Source of the DNA: an uncultured Bacteroidales bacterium
GTDB taxonomy: Bacteria; Bacteroidota; Bacteroidia; Bacteroidales; Bacteroidaceae
Direction of reading: 5' to 3'
DNA length: 43,203 nt
Assembly: GCA_902798615.1 (NCBI GenBank)
Contig: CADBXL010000041.1
Coordinates: 1 to 43,203 of the forward strand
Part shown: positions 1 through 8,835 of the stretch, in pieces
Numbering within the stretch: position 1 is the stretch's first letter
Layout of the letters: each line of letters begins with the position of its first letter
The notes under the pieces: generated by a model
Told to the model about the DNA's origin: nothing
Seen by the model: only the letters and a program-made list of their open reading frames with translations
Database searches by the model: none
Made by a program: the position numbers and the translations under genes

Positions 1-778
1 TATTGGCACGTTCGAGGATATTACTGCATCCGTGCCAGAGAAGTCTCTCGTTTACGGTAAGCGTTCTACCGGCGGTCGTAATAACACCGGTAAGATGACC
101 GTTCGCTACATTGGTGGTGGTCACAAGAAGAAGTATCGTCTTATCGACTTCAAGCGTGAGAAGGATGGTGTTCCTGCTGTAGTAAAGACAATCGAGTATG
201 ATCCAAACCGTTCAGCTCGCATTGCACTTCTTTTCTACGCAGATGGTGAAAAACGTTACATTATTGCTCCAAACGGACTTAAGGTGGGTACAACAGTTAT
301 GTCTGGCGCAGAAGCAGTTCCTGAGGTAGGTAACTGTCTTCCACTTGCTAACATTCCAGTAGGTACCGTTATCCACAACATCGAGCTTCGCCCAGGTCAG
401 GGTGCGCTCCTCGTTCGTTCGGCTGGTAATTTCGCTCAGTTGACTTCTCGTGAAGGTAATTACTGTGTAATTAAGCTTCCTTCTGGTGAAACTCGTCAGA
501 TTCTGAGTGCTTGTAAGGCTACAGTTGGTGCCGTTGGTAACTCAGACCACGCTCTTGAGCAGTCTGGTAAGGCAGGTCGCTCTCGCTGGTTGGGTCAGCG
601 TCCTCACAACCGTGGTGTTGTTATGAACCCTGTAGATCACCCAATGGGTGGTGGTGAGGGCCGTCAGTCAGGTGGTCACCCACGTTCACGTAAGGGTCTG
701 TATGCTAAGGGTCTCAAGACTCGTGCACCTAAGAAGCTTTCAAACAAGTACATTATTGAAAGAGCTAACAAGAAGTAA
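1..778 (+). CDS. rplB: 50S ribosomal protein L2 (5' end outside window)
   Basis: L2 binds 23S rRNA near the peptidyl-transferase centre and is needed for subunit joining. The reading frame is open from base 2, well upstream of the first in-frame start-like codon at 32, so the gene enters from outside the window. About 258 residues are visible against a usual 274, so roughly 16 N-terminal residues are missing. The conserved C-terminal motif [13 protein letters not shown] is present, with the histidine implicated in peptidyl-transferase function. It is followed after 23 bp by rpsS, as in all S10 operons. The basic glycine-rich C-terminal tail is typical. The assignment is secure. Confidence 0.97.
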   Translation, partial: IGTFEDITASVPEKSLVYGKRSTGGRNNTGKMTVRYIGGGHKKKYRLIDFKREKDGVPAVVKTIEYDPNRSARIALLFYADGEKRYIIAPNGLKVGTTVMSGAEAVPEVGNCLPLANIPVGTVIHNIELRPGQGALLVRSAGNFAQLTSREGNYCVIKLPSGETRQILSACKATVGAVGNSDHALEQSGKAGRSRWLGQRPHNRGVVMNPVDHPMGGGEGRQSGGHPRSRKGLYAKGLKTRAPKKLSNKYIIERANKK

Positions 779-801
779 TTAACTCAAAACGAAAAGAAAT
801 T

Positions 802-1068
802 ATGAGTCGTTCACTTAAAAAAGGTCCATATATCAACGTTTCTCTCGAGAAGAAGATTCTCGCAATGAATGAGAGCGGAAAGAAGACCGTAGTTAAGACT
901 TGGGCAAGAGCTTCAGTTATCTCTCCTGACTTCGTAGGTCACACTGTAGCTGTCCATAACGGTAACAAATTCATCCCTGTCTATGTAACTGAAAACATGG
1001 TTGGTCATAAGCTCGGTGAGTTCTCTCCAACACGTCGCTTCGGTGGACACGCTGGTAACAAGCGCTAA
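802..1068 (+). CDS. rpsS: 30S ribosomal protein S19
   Basis: S19 forms a complex with S13 in the head of the small subunit and contacts the A-site tRNA. The 88-residue product has the family start [11 protein letters not shown] and the C-terminal signature [18 protein letters not shown]. Length matches the family (about 89-92). It lies between rplB and rplV, in the standard S10 order. No clear Shine-Dalgarno sequence precedes it; the leader is A-rich, as is usual in Bacteroidetes. Confidence 0.97.
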   Translation: MSRSLKKGPYINVSLEKKILAMNESGKKTVVKTWARASVISPDFVGHTVAVHNGNKFIPVYVTENMVGHKLGEFSPTRRFGGHAGNKR

Positions 1069-1104
1069 GACAGGTCCATAACCATTTAAATTTATAGAAA
1101 TATA

Positions 1105-1509
1105 ATGGGAGCAAGAAAACATATTGCGGCTGAAAACAGAAAAGCAGCCAAGAAATCATTATACTTTGCCAAGCTCGTTGGCGTTCCTTCTTCTCCACGT
1201 AAAATGCGCTACGTAGTGGACATGATTCGTGGCATGGAGGTTAATCGCGCTCTTGGCGTACTCCGTTTCTCAAAGAAGGCAGCATCTGCTGACGTTGAGA
1301 AGCTTCTTCGCTCAGCTATCGCTAACTGGGAGGCTAAGAACGAGCGTAAGGCAGAAGACGGTGAACTCTATATCTCTAAGGTGTTCGTCGATGAGGGCGT
1401 AACCTTGAAGCGTATGAGACCTGCACCTCAGGGTCGTGGCTACCGCATCCGTAAGCGTAGCAACCACGTTACTCTGTTTGTTGATACCAAAACTAATGAA
1501 GATAAATAA
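1105..1509 (+). CDS. rplV: 50S ribosomal protein L22
   Basis: L22 is a globular protein with a long beta hairpin lining the peptide exit tunnel. The 134-residue product has the family features: [15 protein letters not shown] in the N-terminal half, a block of helices, and the hairpin segment [23 protein letters not shown] near the C-terminus, whose arginines line the tunnel. Length is slightly above the E. coli protein because of an N-terminal extension common in Bacteroidetes. It is 8 bp from rpsC, consistent with one transcript. Confidence 0.96.
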   Translation: MGARKHIAAENRKAAKKSLYFAKLVGVPSSPRKMRYVVDMIRGMEVNRALGVLRFSKKAASADVEKLLRSAIANWEAKNERKAEDGELYISKVFVDEGVTLKRMRPAPQGRGYRIRKRSNHVTLFVDTKTNEDK

Positions 1510-1517
1510 AGAATAGA

Positions 1518-2249
1518 ATGGGACAGAAAGTTAATCCAATAGCAAACCGACTCGGTATTATCCGCGGTTGGGATTCAAATTGGTTCGGTGGTAAGAACTT
1601 CGGAGACAACCTCGCAGAGGACCTCAAGATCCGTAAGTATCTTAACGAGCGTCTCGCTAAGGCCAGCGTAAGCCGTATCGTCATCGAGCGTACTTTGAAA
1701 CTCGTTACTATTACTATTTGCACAGCCCGTCCGGGTATCGTCATTGGTAAGGGTGGTCAGGATGTTGACAAGTTGAAGGAAGAGCTGAAGAAGCTTTACA
1801 AGAAGGAGATTCAGATCAATATCTTCGAGGTCAAGAAGCCTGAGCTCGACGCTAACATCGTTGCAAACTCAATCGCTCGCCAGGTAGAGGGCAAGATTGC
1901 TTATCGTCGTGCAATCAAGATGGCTATCCAGAACACTATGCGTGCTGGTGCTGAAGGCATCAAGGTTCAGATCTCAGGTCGTCTTAACGGTGCTGAAATC
2001 GCTCGCGCAGAGATGTTGAAGGAGGGTCGTACTCCTCTGCACACATTCCGTGCAGACATCGATTACTGTAAGGCCGAGGCTCTCACAAAGGTTGGTCTCC
2101 TTGGTATCAAGGTATGGATCTGCCGTGGTGAGGTTTACGGTGACCGTGATCTCACTCCTAATTTCTCACAGGAGAAGCAGAACAATGGTCGCTCAAACAA
2201 CAATCGTGGCAATGGTCGCGGTAATCGTAAGAGAAACAATAACCGTTAA
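1518..2249 (+). CDS. rpsC: 30S ribosomal protein S3
   Basis: S3 sits at the mRNA entry channel of the small subunit. The 243-residue product starts [13 protein letters not shown], as in the family, and carries the KH domain with [18 protein letters not shown] around residues 74-91. The S3 C-terminal domain follows, with [12 protein letters not shown] near residues 155-166. The last 25 residues are an Asn/Arg/Gly-rich low-complexity tail, probably a disordered RNA-contacting extension. It precedes rplP by 17 bp. Confidence 0.97.
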   Translation: MGQKVNPIANRLGIIRGWDSNWFGGKNFGDNLAEDLKIRKYLNERLAKASVSRIVIERTLKLVTITICTARPGIVIGKGGQDVDKLKEELKKLYKKEIQINIFEVKKPELDANIVANSIARQVEGKIAYRRAIKMAIQNTMRAGAEGIKVQISGRLNGAEIARAEMLKEGRTPLHTFRADIDYCKAEALTKVGLLGIKVWICRGEVYGDRDLTPNFSQEKQNNGRSNNNRGNGRGNRKRNNNR

Positions 2250-2266
2250 AAAAGTAAGAAGCTAAC

Positions 2267-2695
2267 ATGTTACAGCCTAAAAGAGTAAAATATAGAAGAC
2301 CTCAAGATGGTCGTGGCAATAAAGGCAACGCTCACAGAGGTACACAGCTGGCTTTCGGTTCTTTTGGTATCAAGACTCTTGAGCCAAAATGGATTGACAG
2401 TCGTCAGATTGAGGCAGCACGTGTAGCAATCAACCGCTACATGAACCGTGAGGGTCAGGTTTGGATTCGTATCTTCCCTGATAAGCCAATCACACGTAAG
2501 CCTGCAGACGTACGTATGGGTAAAGGTAAGGGTGACCCAGCAGGATGGGTTGCACCAGTTACTCCAGGTCGTATCCTCTTCGAGGTAGAAGGTGTTTCTT
2601 TTGACATCGCTAAGGAGGCTCTCCGTCTCGGTGCTCAGAAGTTACCAGTTAAAACAAAGTTTGTCGTACGTCGTGATTACGACGCTAAAGCTTAA
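2267..2695 (+). CDS. rplP: 50S ribosomal protein L16
   Basis: L16 organises the A-site region of the large subunit. The 142-residue product starts [13 protein letters not shown] and contains [16 protein letters not shown], the loop next to the A site, around residues 82-97. Length and motif order match the family. It is 6 bp from rpmC, within the continuous S10-spc transcription unit. Confidence 0.97.
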   Translation: MLQPKRVKYRRPQDGRGNKGNAHRGTQLAFGSFGIKTLEPKWIDSRQIEAARVAINRYMNREGQVWIRIFPDKPITRKPADVRMGKGKGDPAGWVAPVTPGRILFEVEGVSFDIAKEALRLGAQKLPVKTKFVVRRDYDAKA

Positions 2696-2701
2696 TGAAG
2701 T

Positions 2702-2896
2702 ATGAAGATTAAAGAAGTAAATGAACTCGAAACCAAGGAATTGGTAGAGAAGTTGGAGAATGCACAGGCAGCTCTCGCTACAATGAAGCTCAACCACAAC
2801 ATTTCTCCTCTCGAGAATCCATCACAGATTAAGGCTGCTCGTCGCGACATCGCTCGTATGAAGACTGTTCTTCGTTCACGTGAACTTAACAAATAA
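2702..2896 (+). CDS. rpmC: 50S ribosomal protein L29
   Basis: L29 is a small two-helix protein at the mouth of the peptide exit tunnel, part of the docking site for trigger factor and SRP. The 64-residue product has the expected coiled pair of helices (ELETKELVEKLENAQAAL and IKAARRDIARMKTVLRSRE). Length and position between rplP and rpsQ agree with the family. Confidence 0.95.
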   Translation: MKIKEVNELETKELVEKLENAQAALATMKLNHNISPLENPSQIKAARRDIARMKTVLRSRELNK

Positions 2897-2907
2897 CATT
2901 GGTTTAG

Positions 2908-3165
2908 ATGGAAACACGTAATTTAAGAAAGACAAGACAGGGTGTTGTTACTAGCAACAAGATGGATAAGACCATTGTTATTGCTTCTAAGTTCAAGGAG
3001 AAGCACCCTATATATGGTAAGTTTGTCCAGAAGACAAAGAAGTACCATGCACATGATGAAAAGAACGAAGCTAATGTAGGCGATACAGTTCTCATCATGG
3101 AGACCCGTCCACTCTCTAAGACTAAGAGATGGAGATTAGTTTCAATAATTGAAAAGGCTAAGTAA
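2908..3165 (+). CDS. rpsQ: 30S ribosomal protein S17
   Basis: S17 is a primary 16S rRNA-binding OB-fold protein. The 85-residue product shows the family pattern: [19 protein letters not shown] in the first strands, then [23 protein letters not shown] in the conserved second half. It is separated from rplN by only 3 bp. Length is normal. Confidence 0.96.
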   Translation: METRNLRKTRQGVVTSNKMDKTIVIASKFKEKHPIYGKFVQKTKKYHAHDEKNEANVGDTVLIMETRPLSKTKRWRLVSIIEKAK

Positions 3166-3168
3166 GAT

Positions 3169-3534
3169 ATGATACAGACAGAATCCAGACTTACAGTATG
3201 TGATAACAGCGGCGCACGTGAGGCTCTCTGCATCCGTGTACTCGGTGGTACCGGCCGTCGTTATGCAAGCGTAGGCGACGTAATCGTCGTTGCTGTCAAG
3301 AACGTTATTTCTTCTTCTGATATGAAGAAGGGTGCAGTATCTAAGGCTTTGATTGTACGCACAAAGAAGGAGATTCGTCGTGCTGACGGTTCATACATCC
3401 GTTTCGACGATAACGCTTGCGTTCTCCTCAACAACGCTGGTGAGCTTCGTGGTAGCCGTATCTTCGGTCCTGTTGCTCGTGAGCTCCGTGCAGTAAATAT
3501 GAAGGTCGTTTCTCTTGCACCTGAGGTTCTTTAA
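3169..3534 (+). CDS. rplN: 50S ribosomal protein L14
   Basis: L14 forms an intersubunit bridge near helix 95 of 23S rRNA. The 121-residue product begins [16 protein letters not shown] and contains [25 protein letters not shown], both family hallmarks. The end REL(R)..[10 protein letters not shown] is typical. It heads the spc segment, followed by rplX after 26 bp. Confidence 0.97.
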   Translation: MIQTESRLTVCDNSGAREALCIRVLGGTGRRYASVGDVIVVAVKNVISSSDMKKGAVSKALIVRTKKEIRRADGSYIRFDDNACVLLNNAGELRGSRIFGPVARELRAVNMKVVSLAPEVL

Positions 3535-3560
3535 TTAACATTTAAATTCAAGTCAAGAAA

Positions 3561-3878
3561 ATGAGTAAGCTACATATTAAGAAAGGCGATACAGTTATCG
3601 TTCTTGCTGGTAAGGACAAGGGCAAGAAGGGTAATGTACAGAAGGTCTTGGTAGAGGATCAGCGTGTTATCGTAGAGGGCATCAATATGGTCTCTAAGAG
3701 CACAAAGCCATCTGCAAAGAACCCTCAGGGTGGTATCGTAAAGCAGGAGGCTCCAATCCACGTATCAAACGTTAGCCTCATTGATCCAAAGAGCGGTAAG
3801 GCTACTCGCGTAAGCATCAAGCACGAGGGTAAGAATGTCGTTCGTATAGCTAAAAAGTCAGGGGAGGAGATTAAGTAA
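3561..3878 (+). CDS. rplX: 50S ribosomal protein L24
   Basis: L24 is an assembly-initiator protein of the large subunit with a KOW domain near the N-terminus ([20 protein letters not shown], residues about 6-26). The 105-residue product has normal length, including the [11 protein letters not shown] segment. Its stop codon TAA overlaps the ATG of rplE by one base (TAATG), implying translational coupling. Confidence 0.96.
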   Translation: MSKLHIKKGDTVIVLAGKDKGKKGNVQKVLVEDQRVIVEGINMVSKSTKPSAKNPQGGIVKQEAPIHVSNVSLIDPKSGKATRVSIKHEGKNVVRIAKKSGEEIK

Positions 3879-4432
3879 TGGATACAGCACAGTTAAAGAA
3901 AGTCTATAAGGACACTATCGCTCCTGAGCTGCAGAAGCAGTTCAACTATTCTTCAGCAATGCAGATTCCTGTCCTGAAGAAGATCGTTATCAACATGGGT
4001 CTCGGTGACGCTACCCAGGATAAGAAGATTGTTGATGTTGCTATCAATGAGATTACAGCAATTACAGGTCAGAAGGCAGTTGCAACATACTCAAAGAAGG
4101 ATATCGCAAACTTCAAGCTCCGTAAGAAGATGCCTATTGGTGTCATGGTAACTCTTCGTCGTGAGCGTATGTACGAGTTCCTTGAGAAGCTCGTTCGTGT
4201 TGCTCTCCCACGTATCCGTGACTTCAAGGGTATTGAGTCAAAGCTTGATGGCCGTGGTAACTATACACTCGGTATCCAGGAGCAGATTATCTTCCCTGAG
4301 ATCAATATCGACTCTATCGATCGCATCCAGGGTATGAACATCACCTTCGTAACAACAGCTACAACTGATGAAGAGGGTTATGCACTGCTCAAGGCATTTG
4401 GTCTTCCTTTCAAAAACGCTAAAAACGATTAA
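3878..4432 (+). CDS. rplE: 50S ribosomal protein L5
   Basis: L5 binds 5S rRNA and contacts the P-site tRNA and S13. The 184-residue product has [32 protein letters not shown] and the C-terminal block [18 protein letters not shown], all conserved in L5. The start overlaps the stop of rplX. The 5S-binding trio L5, L18 and L25 is partly represented in this operon (L18 follows downstream). Confidence 0.97.
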   Translation: MDTAQLKKVYKDTIAPELQKQFNYSSAMQIPVLKKIVINMGLGDATQDKKIVDVAINEITAITGQKAVATYSKKDIANFKLRKKMPIGVMVTLRRERMYEFLEKLVRVALPRIRDFKGIESKLDGRGNYTLGIQEQIIFPEINIDSIDRIQGMNITFVTTATTDEEGYALLKAFGLPFKNAKND

Positions 4433-4437
4433 TCGAT

Positions 4438-4740
4438 ATGGCAAAAGAATCAATGAAAGCCCGCGAGGTTAAGCGTGCTAAGCTCGTTGCTCGTTATGCA
4501 GAGAAGCGTGCTGCTCTGAAGAAGATTGTTAACACAGCAGAGGATCCAGCTGAGGCATACGAGGCTGCTCGCAAGCTCCAGAGCATTCCAAAGAACGCTA
4601 ATCCAATTCGTTTGCACAACCGTTGCAAGATTACGGGTCGTCCAAAGGGTTATATCCGTCAGTTCGGTATCTCTCGTATTCAGTTCCGTGAGATGGCTTC
4701 TGCAGGTCTTATCCCTGGCGTTAAGAAGGCAAGCTGGTAA
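4438..4740 (+). CDS. rpsN: 30S ribosomal protein S14, zinc-free form
   Basis: S14 stabilises the head of the small subunit. The 100-residue product is the long C-minus type: the zinc-ribbon CxxC pairs of short S14 are absent, and the single cysteine lies in [17 protein letters not shown]. The C-terminal [11 protein letters not shown] is the family ending. It starts 5 bp after rplE but is followed by an unusually long 199-bp gap before rpsH. Confidence 0.96.
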   Translation: MAKESMKAREVKRAKLVARYAEKRAALKKIVNTAEDPAEAYEAARKLQSIPKNANPIRLHNRCKITGRPKGYIRQFGISRIQFREMASAGLIPGVKKASW

Positions 4741-4939
4741 ACAACAGCAATCTATATTAAGGTTCTAAGGTGTAAGCGCTTGTCGGGTGGCTGTTTTTAC
4801 CAACTGCCCACATGTCATGTGAGAAATCACTTGATAGATCAAGCCTTACAGCCTCATTACCTGAATAAGAAAATAACAAACAATTTTCTATTTATTTAAT
4901 ATTGTCGGGAGTGTCCCGATTAATTAAACAATTTTTTTT
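4741..4939 (+). promoter_or_regulatory. structured intergenic leader between rpsN and rpsH
   Basis: Every other gap inside the operon is under 80 bp, and this one is 199 bp. By eye it can fold: the outer strand at 4768-4776 (AGGTGTAAG) pairs with 4845-4854 (CTTACAGCCT, one bulged G). This would enclose a GGGTGG/CCAACTGCCC hairpin (4785-4809), a CACA/TGTG hairpin (4809-4821) and CTTGA-TAGA-TCAAG (4830-4843). A further hairpin, TCGGGA-GTG-TCCCGA (4905-4919), lies 20 bp before the rpsH ATG and is followed by a T-run (4931-4938). This could be a ribosomal-protein autoregulatory site (S8 is the known spc repressor in E. coli) or an attenuator. The function is inferred; only the pairing potential is seen. 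Confidence 0.45.
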
Positions 4940-5335
4940 ATGACAGATCCAATAGCAGATTATCTGACAAGACTCAGAAACGCAATCATGGCTAATCACC
5001 GTGTTGTTGAGGTTCCTGCGTCAAACCTGAAGAAGGAAATCACTAAGATTCTCTTCGAGAAGGGTTACATCCTGAACTACAAGTTCGTAGAGGATGGTCC
5101 TCAGGGCACTATCAAGGTTGCTTTGAAGTATGACCCACAGACAAAGACAAACGCTATCAAGTGTTTGAAGCGCGTATCTACACCAGGTCTCCGTAAGTAC
5201 ACTGGTTACAAGGATATGCCACGTGTTATCAACGGATTGGGCATTGCAATTTTGTCCACTTCCCAGGGTGTAATGACAAACAAAGAGGCTGCCGAGCTCA
5301 AGATCGGTGGTGAGGTTCTTTGCTATGTATATTAA
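4940..5335 (+). CDS. rpsH: 30S ribosomal protein S8
   Basis: S8 binds the central domain of 16S rRNA and, in E. coli, represses the spc operon. The 131-residue product starts MTDPIADYLTRLRNA and has the C-terminal RNA-binding signature around GLGIAILSTSQGVMTNKEA with the family ending GGEVLCYVY. It follows the 199-bp structured gap, which makes S8 a candidate ligand for that RNA. Confidence 0.97.
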   Translation: MTDPIADYLTRLRNAIMANHRVVEVPASNLKKEITKILFEKGYILNYKFVEDGPQGTIKVALKYDPQTKTNAIKCLKRVSTPGLRKYTGYKDMPRVINGLGIAILSTSQGVMTNKEAAELKIGGEVLCYVY

Positions 5336-5337
5336 TT

Positions 5338-5343
5338 GGAGGA
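5338..5343 (+). promoter_or_regulatory. strong ribosome binding site of rplF
   Basis: GGAGGA lies 8 bp upstream of the rplF ATG at 5352. Canonical Shine-Dalgarno sequences are uncommon in Bacteroidetes and mostly absent in this operon, so this one stands out and supports the chosen start. Confidence 0.6.
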
Positions 5344-5351
5344 TTTAAAAA

Positions 5352-5918
5352 ATGTCAAGAATAGGTAAATTACCAATTAATATCCCTGCAGGCGTTACAG
5401 TTACCCTCAAGGATAATGTTGTTAACGTAAAGGGTCCTAAGGGTGAACTTTCTCAGAAAGTTGATCCTTCTATCATCGTTAAGATTGAAGATAATCAAAT
5501 CGTATTTGAAGTTGATGAGAAAAGCCCAGTAAACATCAAGCAGAAGCAGGCTTTCCATGGTCTTTATCGTTCTCTCGTGAACAACATGGTAGTAGGCGTA
5601 AGCGAGGGCTATAAGAAGGTGCTTGAGCTCGTAGGTGTAGGTTATCGTGTATCTAATCAGGGTAACATCATCGAGTTCGCACTCGGTTATACTCACCCAA
5701 TTTTCATTCAGCTGCCAGCTGAGGTTAAGGTTGAGACAAAGTCTGAGCGTAATCAGAACCCTCTCCTCATCCTCGAATCTGCCGACAAGCAGCTTATCGG
5801 TCTCATTTGTGCTAAGATCCGTTCTTTCCGTAAGCCAGAGCCATATAAGGGCAAGGGTATCCTGTTCCAGGGCGAGGTTATTCGCAGAAAGTCTGGTAAG
5901 TCAGCTTCAGCTAAGTAA
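5352..5918 (+). CDS. rplF: 50S ribosomal protein L6
   Basis: L6 binds near the sarcin-ricin loop and the factor-binding site. The 188-residue product starts MSRIGKLPINIP, has the two L6 repeats, and carries the C-terminal family motif RSFRKPEPYKGKGI around residues 158-171. One of the few genes here with a good Shine-Dalgarno sequence. It is followed after 19 bp by rplR. Confidence 0.97.
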   Translation: MSRIGKLPINIPAGVTVTLKDNVVNVKGPKGELSQKVDPSIIVKIEDNQIVFEVDEKSPVNIKQKQAFHGLYRSLVNNMVVGVSEGYKKVLELVGVGYRVSNQGNIIEFALGYTHPIFIQLPAEVKVETKSERNQNPLLILESADKQLIGLICAKIRSFRKPEPYKGKGILFQGEVIRRKSGKSASAK

Positions 5919-5937
5919 CCTTTAAAACATTACGATC

Positions 5938-6282
5938 ATGACAACAAAGAAAATAGAAAGACGAATCAAGATAAAGTACAGAATTCGTAAGAGCGTAAAT
6001 GGTACTGCAGAGCGTCCTCGTATGAGCGTATTCCGCAGCAACAAGCAGATTTATGTTCAGATTATCAATGATGTTACCGGTCAGACACTTGCTTCTGCAT
6101 CTTCACTCGGTCTCGAGGCTCTTCCAAAGATCGAGCAGGCAGAGAAAGTTGGTGCTCTCGTAGCTGAGAAGGCTAAGGCAGCTGGAATCACAGCTGTTGT
6201 TTTCGACCGTAACGGTTACCTCTATCACGGACGCGTTAAGGCTCTCGCTGATGGCGCTCGTAATGCAGGTCTTAACTTCTAA
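5938..6282 (+). CDS. rplR: 50S ribosomal protein L18
   Basis: L18 binds 5S rRNA together with L5 and anchors it to the large subunit. The 114-residue product contains [20 protein letters not shown] and ends with the conserved [26 protein letters not shown]. Length is normal for the family. It ends 7 bp before the ATG of rpsE. Confidence 0.96.
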   Translation: MTTKKIERRIKIKYRIRKSVNGTAERPRMSVFRSNKQIYVQIINDVTGQTLASASSLGLEALPKIEQAEKVGALVAEKAKAAGITAVVFDRNGYLYHGRVKALADGARNAGLNF

Positions 6283-6289
6283 ACGATAT

Positions 6290-6802
6290 ATGGCAATGAA
6301 TAAAGTAAAAGTAAACAGTGACGTTGAATTAAAGGATAGACTGGTTGCTATTAACCGTGTAACAAAGGTTACAAAGGGTGGTCGTACCTTCACATTCGCT
6401 GCTATTGTCGTTGTAGGTGACGGTAATGGTGTAATCGGATGGGGCCTTGGTAAGGCTGGTGAGGTTACAGCAGCTATCGCAAAGGGTGTTGAGTCAGCTA
6501 AGAAGAATCTTGTTAAGGTTCCAGTTCTCAACGGTACTATTCCTCACGAGATGGAAGTTTCATTCGGTGGTGCTCAGGTCTTCCTGAAGCCAGCTGCAAA
6601 GGGTACTGGACTTGTAGCCGGTGGTGCTATGCGTGCTGTACTTGAGAGCGTTGGTATCACTGACGTGCTTTCAAAGTCTAAGGGTAGCTCAAACCCTCAC
6701 AACCTTGTAAAGGCTACAATTCTTGCTCTCAGCAAGATGCGTGATGCTCGTTCTGTAGCTCACGACCGTGGCGTTAGCATGGACAAAGTATTTAACGGTT
6801 AA
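6290..6802 (+). CDS. rpsE: 30S ribosomal protein S5
   Basis: S5 contributes to translational accuracy and mRNA entry. The longer open frame starts inside rplR, but the start at 6290 (MAMNKVKVN) sits 7 bp after the rplR stop and gives 170 residues, the normal length. An alternative is the second Met at 6296. The family core is clear: [32 protein letters not shown] and [14 protein letters not shown]. Confidence 0.95.
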   Translation: MAMNKVKVNSDVELKDRLVAINRVTKVTKGGRTFTFAAIVVVGDGNGVIGWGLGKAGEVTAAIAKGVESAKKNLVKVPVLNGTIPHEMEVSFGGAQVFLKPAAKGTGLVAGGAMRAVLESVGITDVLSKSKGSSNPHNLVKATILALSKMRDARSVAHDRGVSMDKVFNG

Positions 6803-6806
6803 TAAT

Positions 6807-6813
6807 AGGAGGA
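6807..6813 (+). promoter_or_regulatory. strong ribosome binding site of rpmD
   Basis: AGGAGGA lies 7 bp before the ATG at 6821. It confirms the start of the short rpmD gene and is one of two near-consensus Shine-Dalgarno sites seen in the operon. Confidence 0.6.
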
Positions 6814-6820
6814 TTACACA

Positions 6821-6997
6821 ATGGCAACAATAAAGATTCAGCAGGTTAAGAGCCGTATCGGCCAGCCTATCGACCAGAAGCGTACTCTCCTTGCACTTGG
6901 CCTTCACAAGATCTCTCAGGTAGTAGAGGTTGAGGACAATGCTTCTATCCGTGGTATGATTCGCAAGGTTCACCACCTGGTTAAGGTAGTTGACTAA
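6821..6997 (+). CDS. rpmD: 50S ribosomal protein L30
   Basis: L30 is a small large-subunit protein found in most but not all bacteria. The 58-residue product reads MATIKIQQVKSRIGQ at the start and has the family core TLLALGLHKISQ followed by RGMIRKVHHLVKV. Located between rpsE and rplO, as in the canonical spc order, and preceded by an excellent Shine-Dalgarno sequence. Confidence 0.95.
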   Translation: MATIKIQQVKSRIGQPIDQKRTLLALGLHKISQVVEVEDNASIRGMIRKVHHLVKVVD

Positions 6998-7024
6998 ACT
7001 TTAATTTAATAAAACTGAACGACT

Positions 7025-7471
7025 ATGAAATTAAATAATTTGAAGCCAGCAGCTGGCTCTACTCACTCACGTCGTCGTATCGGTCGCGGTCCAGGTTCTG
7101 GTCTCGGTGGTACTTCTACACGTGGTCATAAGGGTGCTAAGGCTCGTTCTGGTTATAAGAGAAAGATTGGATTCGAAGGTGGTCAGATGCCTCTCCAGCG
7201 TCGTGTTCCTAAGTTCGGATTCAAGAACATTAACCACAAGGAGTATTTCGCAGTTAATCTGTCAACACTCCAGAAGCTTGCTGAGAGCAAGGGCTACACA
7301 GAGATCGGTATCGATCAGCTCGTTGAGGCAGGTCTTACAAACGGCAAGGAGCTTGTAAAGGTTCTTGCTAATGGTGAGATCAAGGCTGCTCTCACAGTTA
7401 AGGCAAATGCTTTCTCTAAGACTGCTGAAGAGGCTATCAAGGCAGTAGGTGGTAACACTGTTATACTTTAA
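7025..7471 (+). CDS. rplO: 50S ribosomal protein L15
   Basis: L15 is a late assembly protein that threads a long basic N-terminal arm through 23S rRNA. The 148-residue product has the glycine/arginine-rich arm (RRRIGRGPGSGLGGTSTRGHKG, residues about 16-37) and GFEGGQMPLQRRVPKFGF, then the globular C-terminal domain. It lies 4 bp before secY, suggesting coupled translation. Confidence 0.97.
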   Translation: MKLNNLKPAAGSTHSRRRIGRGPGSGLGGTSTRGHKGAKARSGYKRKIGFEGGQMPLQRRVPKFGFKNINHKEYFAVNLSTLQKLAESKGYTEIGIDQLVEAGLTNGKELVKVLANGEIKAALTVKANAFSKTAEEAIKAVGGNTVIL

Positions 7472-7475
7472 GTAA

Positions 7476-8816
7476 ATGAAAAAGTTTATAGAGACACTAA
7501 AGAACTGTTGGAAGGTTGAGGATTTGCGTATGCGACTCCTCATCACCATCCTGTTTGTTGCTATTTACCGTTTTGGTTCGTTCGTGGTTTTGCCTGGTAT
7601 CAATCCTGCAAATCTCGAGAAGCTTCAGGAGCAGACAGCTGGTGGATTGATGTCCCTTCTTGACATGTTCTCTGGTGGTGCATTCTCCAACGCTTCTATT
7701 TTTGCGCTTGGTATTATGCCATACATCTCTGCGTCTATCGTAATGCAGCTTGTCGCTATCGCTGTTCCATCTTTCCAGAAGATGCAACGCGAGGGCGCAA
7801 GCGGCCAAAAGAAGATTGCTCAGTACACTCGTTATCTGACTGTAGCAATCCTTCTTTTCCAGGCTCCATCTTACCTGCTGAACCTTAAGATGACATCTGC
7901 AAGCGCTCTTGCATCAGGTCTGTCATGGACAGAGTTCATGATTCCTGCTACAATTATTCTTGCTGCTGGCAGTATGTTCATTCTCTGGCTTGGTGAACGC
8001 ATTACGGACAAAGGTGTTGGTAATGGTATCTCAATGATCATTATGATCGGTATTATTGCGCGTTTCCCTCAGGCTTTTATGCAGGAAGTGTCAAGCCGCT
8101 TTACTGCAATTACTGGTGGTGGACTCGTAATGTTCATTGTTGAGATTCTCATTCTCTACGCTGTTGTATGTGCTGCTATACTTCTTACTCAGGGTACCCG
8201 TAAGGTTCCTGTAGAGTATGCAAAGAAGCTCGTTGGAAATTCGCAGGTCGGTGGTGCACGCCAGTATATCCCTCTGAAGTTGTTCGCAGCTAATGTGATG
8301 CCAATCATCTTTGCTCAGGCTTTGATGTTCATTCCATTGGCTATAGTACAGTATCAGTCTGATAGTGCAGGTTGGTTCACACGTTCTATGTTGGATAACA
8401 GAAGCATTCTCTACAATGTGGTTTATGTAATTCTAATCATTGCATTTACATATTTCTACACTGCAATTACTTTGAATCCAACACAGATGGCTGAGGATAT
8501 GAAGCGCAATAATGGATTCATTCCAGGTGTTAAGCCGGGGGAAGATACAGCAAACTATATTGAGGAGATTATGTCTCGTTTGACTCTCCCTGGTTCGCTC
8601 TTCATTGCCTTTATTGCAATCATGCCTGCCCTTGCAAGTTTGCTTGACGTACAACAGGCTTTCTCTCAGTTCTTTGGCGGTACATCACTTTTGATTCTTG
8701 TTGGTGTTGTTATTGACACAATCCAGCAGATTCAGTCTCATTTGATGATGCGCCATTATGACGGCTTGCTTACTTCTGGCCGTACTCGTCCACAGAACGG
8801 AGTTAGTGCATACTAA
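7476..8816 (+). CDS. secY: protein translocase subunit SecY
   Basis: SecY is the membrane channel of the Sec translocon, working with SecE, SecG and SecA. The 446-residue product has about ten hydrophobic segments and the family motifs PGINP near the first helix, FSGGAFSNASIFALGIMPYISASI (plug and TM2 region), a charged TRYL loop, and NPTQMAEDMKRNNGFIPGVKPG in the large cytoplasmic loop. Placement between rplO and map is standard in Bacteroidetes. Confidence 0.98.
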   Translation: MKKFIETLKNCWKVEDLRMRLLITILFVAIYRFGSFVVLPGINPANLEKLQEQTAGGLMSLLDMFSGGAFSNASIFALGIMPYISASIVMQLVAIAVPSFQKMQREGASGQKKIAQYTRYLTVAILLFQAPSYLLNLKMTSASALASGLSWTEFMIPATIILAAGSMFILWLGERITDKGVGNGISMIIMIGIIARFPQAFMQEVSSRFTAITGGGLVMFIVEILILYAVVCAAILLTQGTRKVPVEYAKKLVGNSQVGGARQYIPLKLFAANVMPIIFAQALMFIPLAIVQYQSDSAGWFTRSMLDNRSILYNVVYVILIIAFTYFYTAITLNPTQMAEDMKRNNGFIPGVKPGEDTANYIEEIMSRLTLPGSLFIAFIAIMPALASLLDVQQAFSQFFGGTSLLILVGVVIDTIQQIQSHLMMRHYDGLLTSGRTRPQNGVSAY

Positions 8817-8835
8817 ATTTTGTCTTAAATAAGGA

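Noticed and set aside
4768-4854. tRNA-like cloverleaf between rpsN and rpsH
   Set aside because: The outer stem and three hairpins look like a cloverleaf at first, but there is no TTCGA-type T loop, no 7-base anticodon loop and no D-loop GG; it is treated as a generic structured leader.
6197-6289. Longer S5 start inside rplR
   Set aside because: The extra codons overlap the conserved end of L18; the ATG at 6290 follows the rplR stop by 7 bp and gives the usual S5 length.
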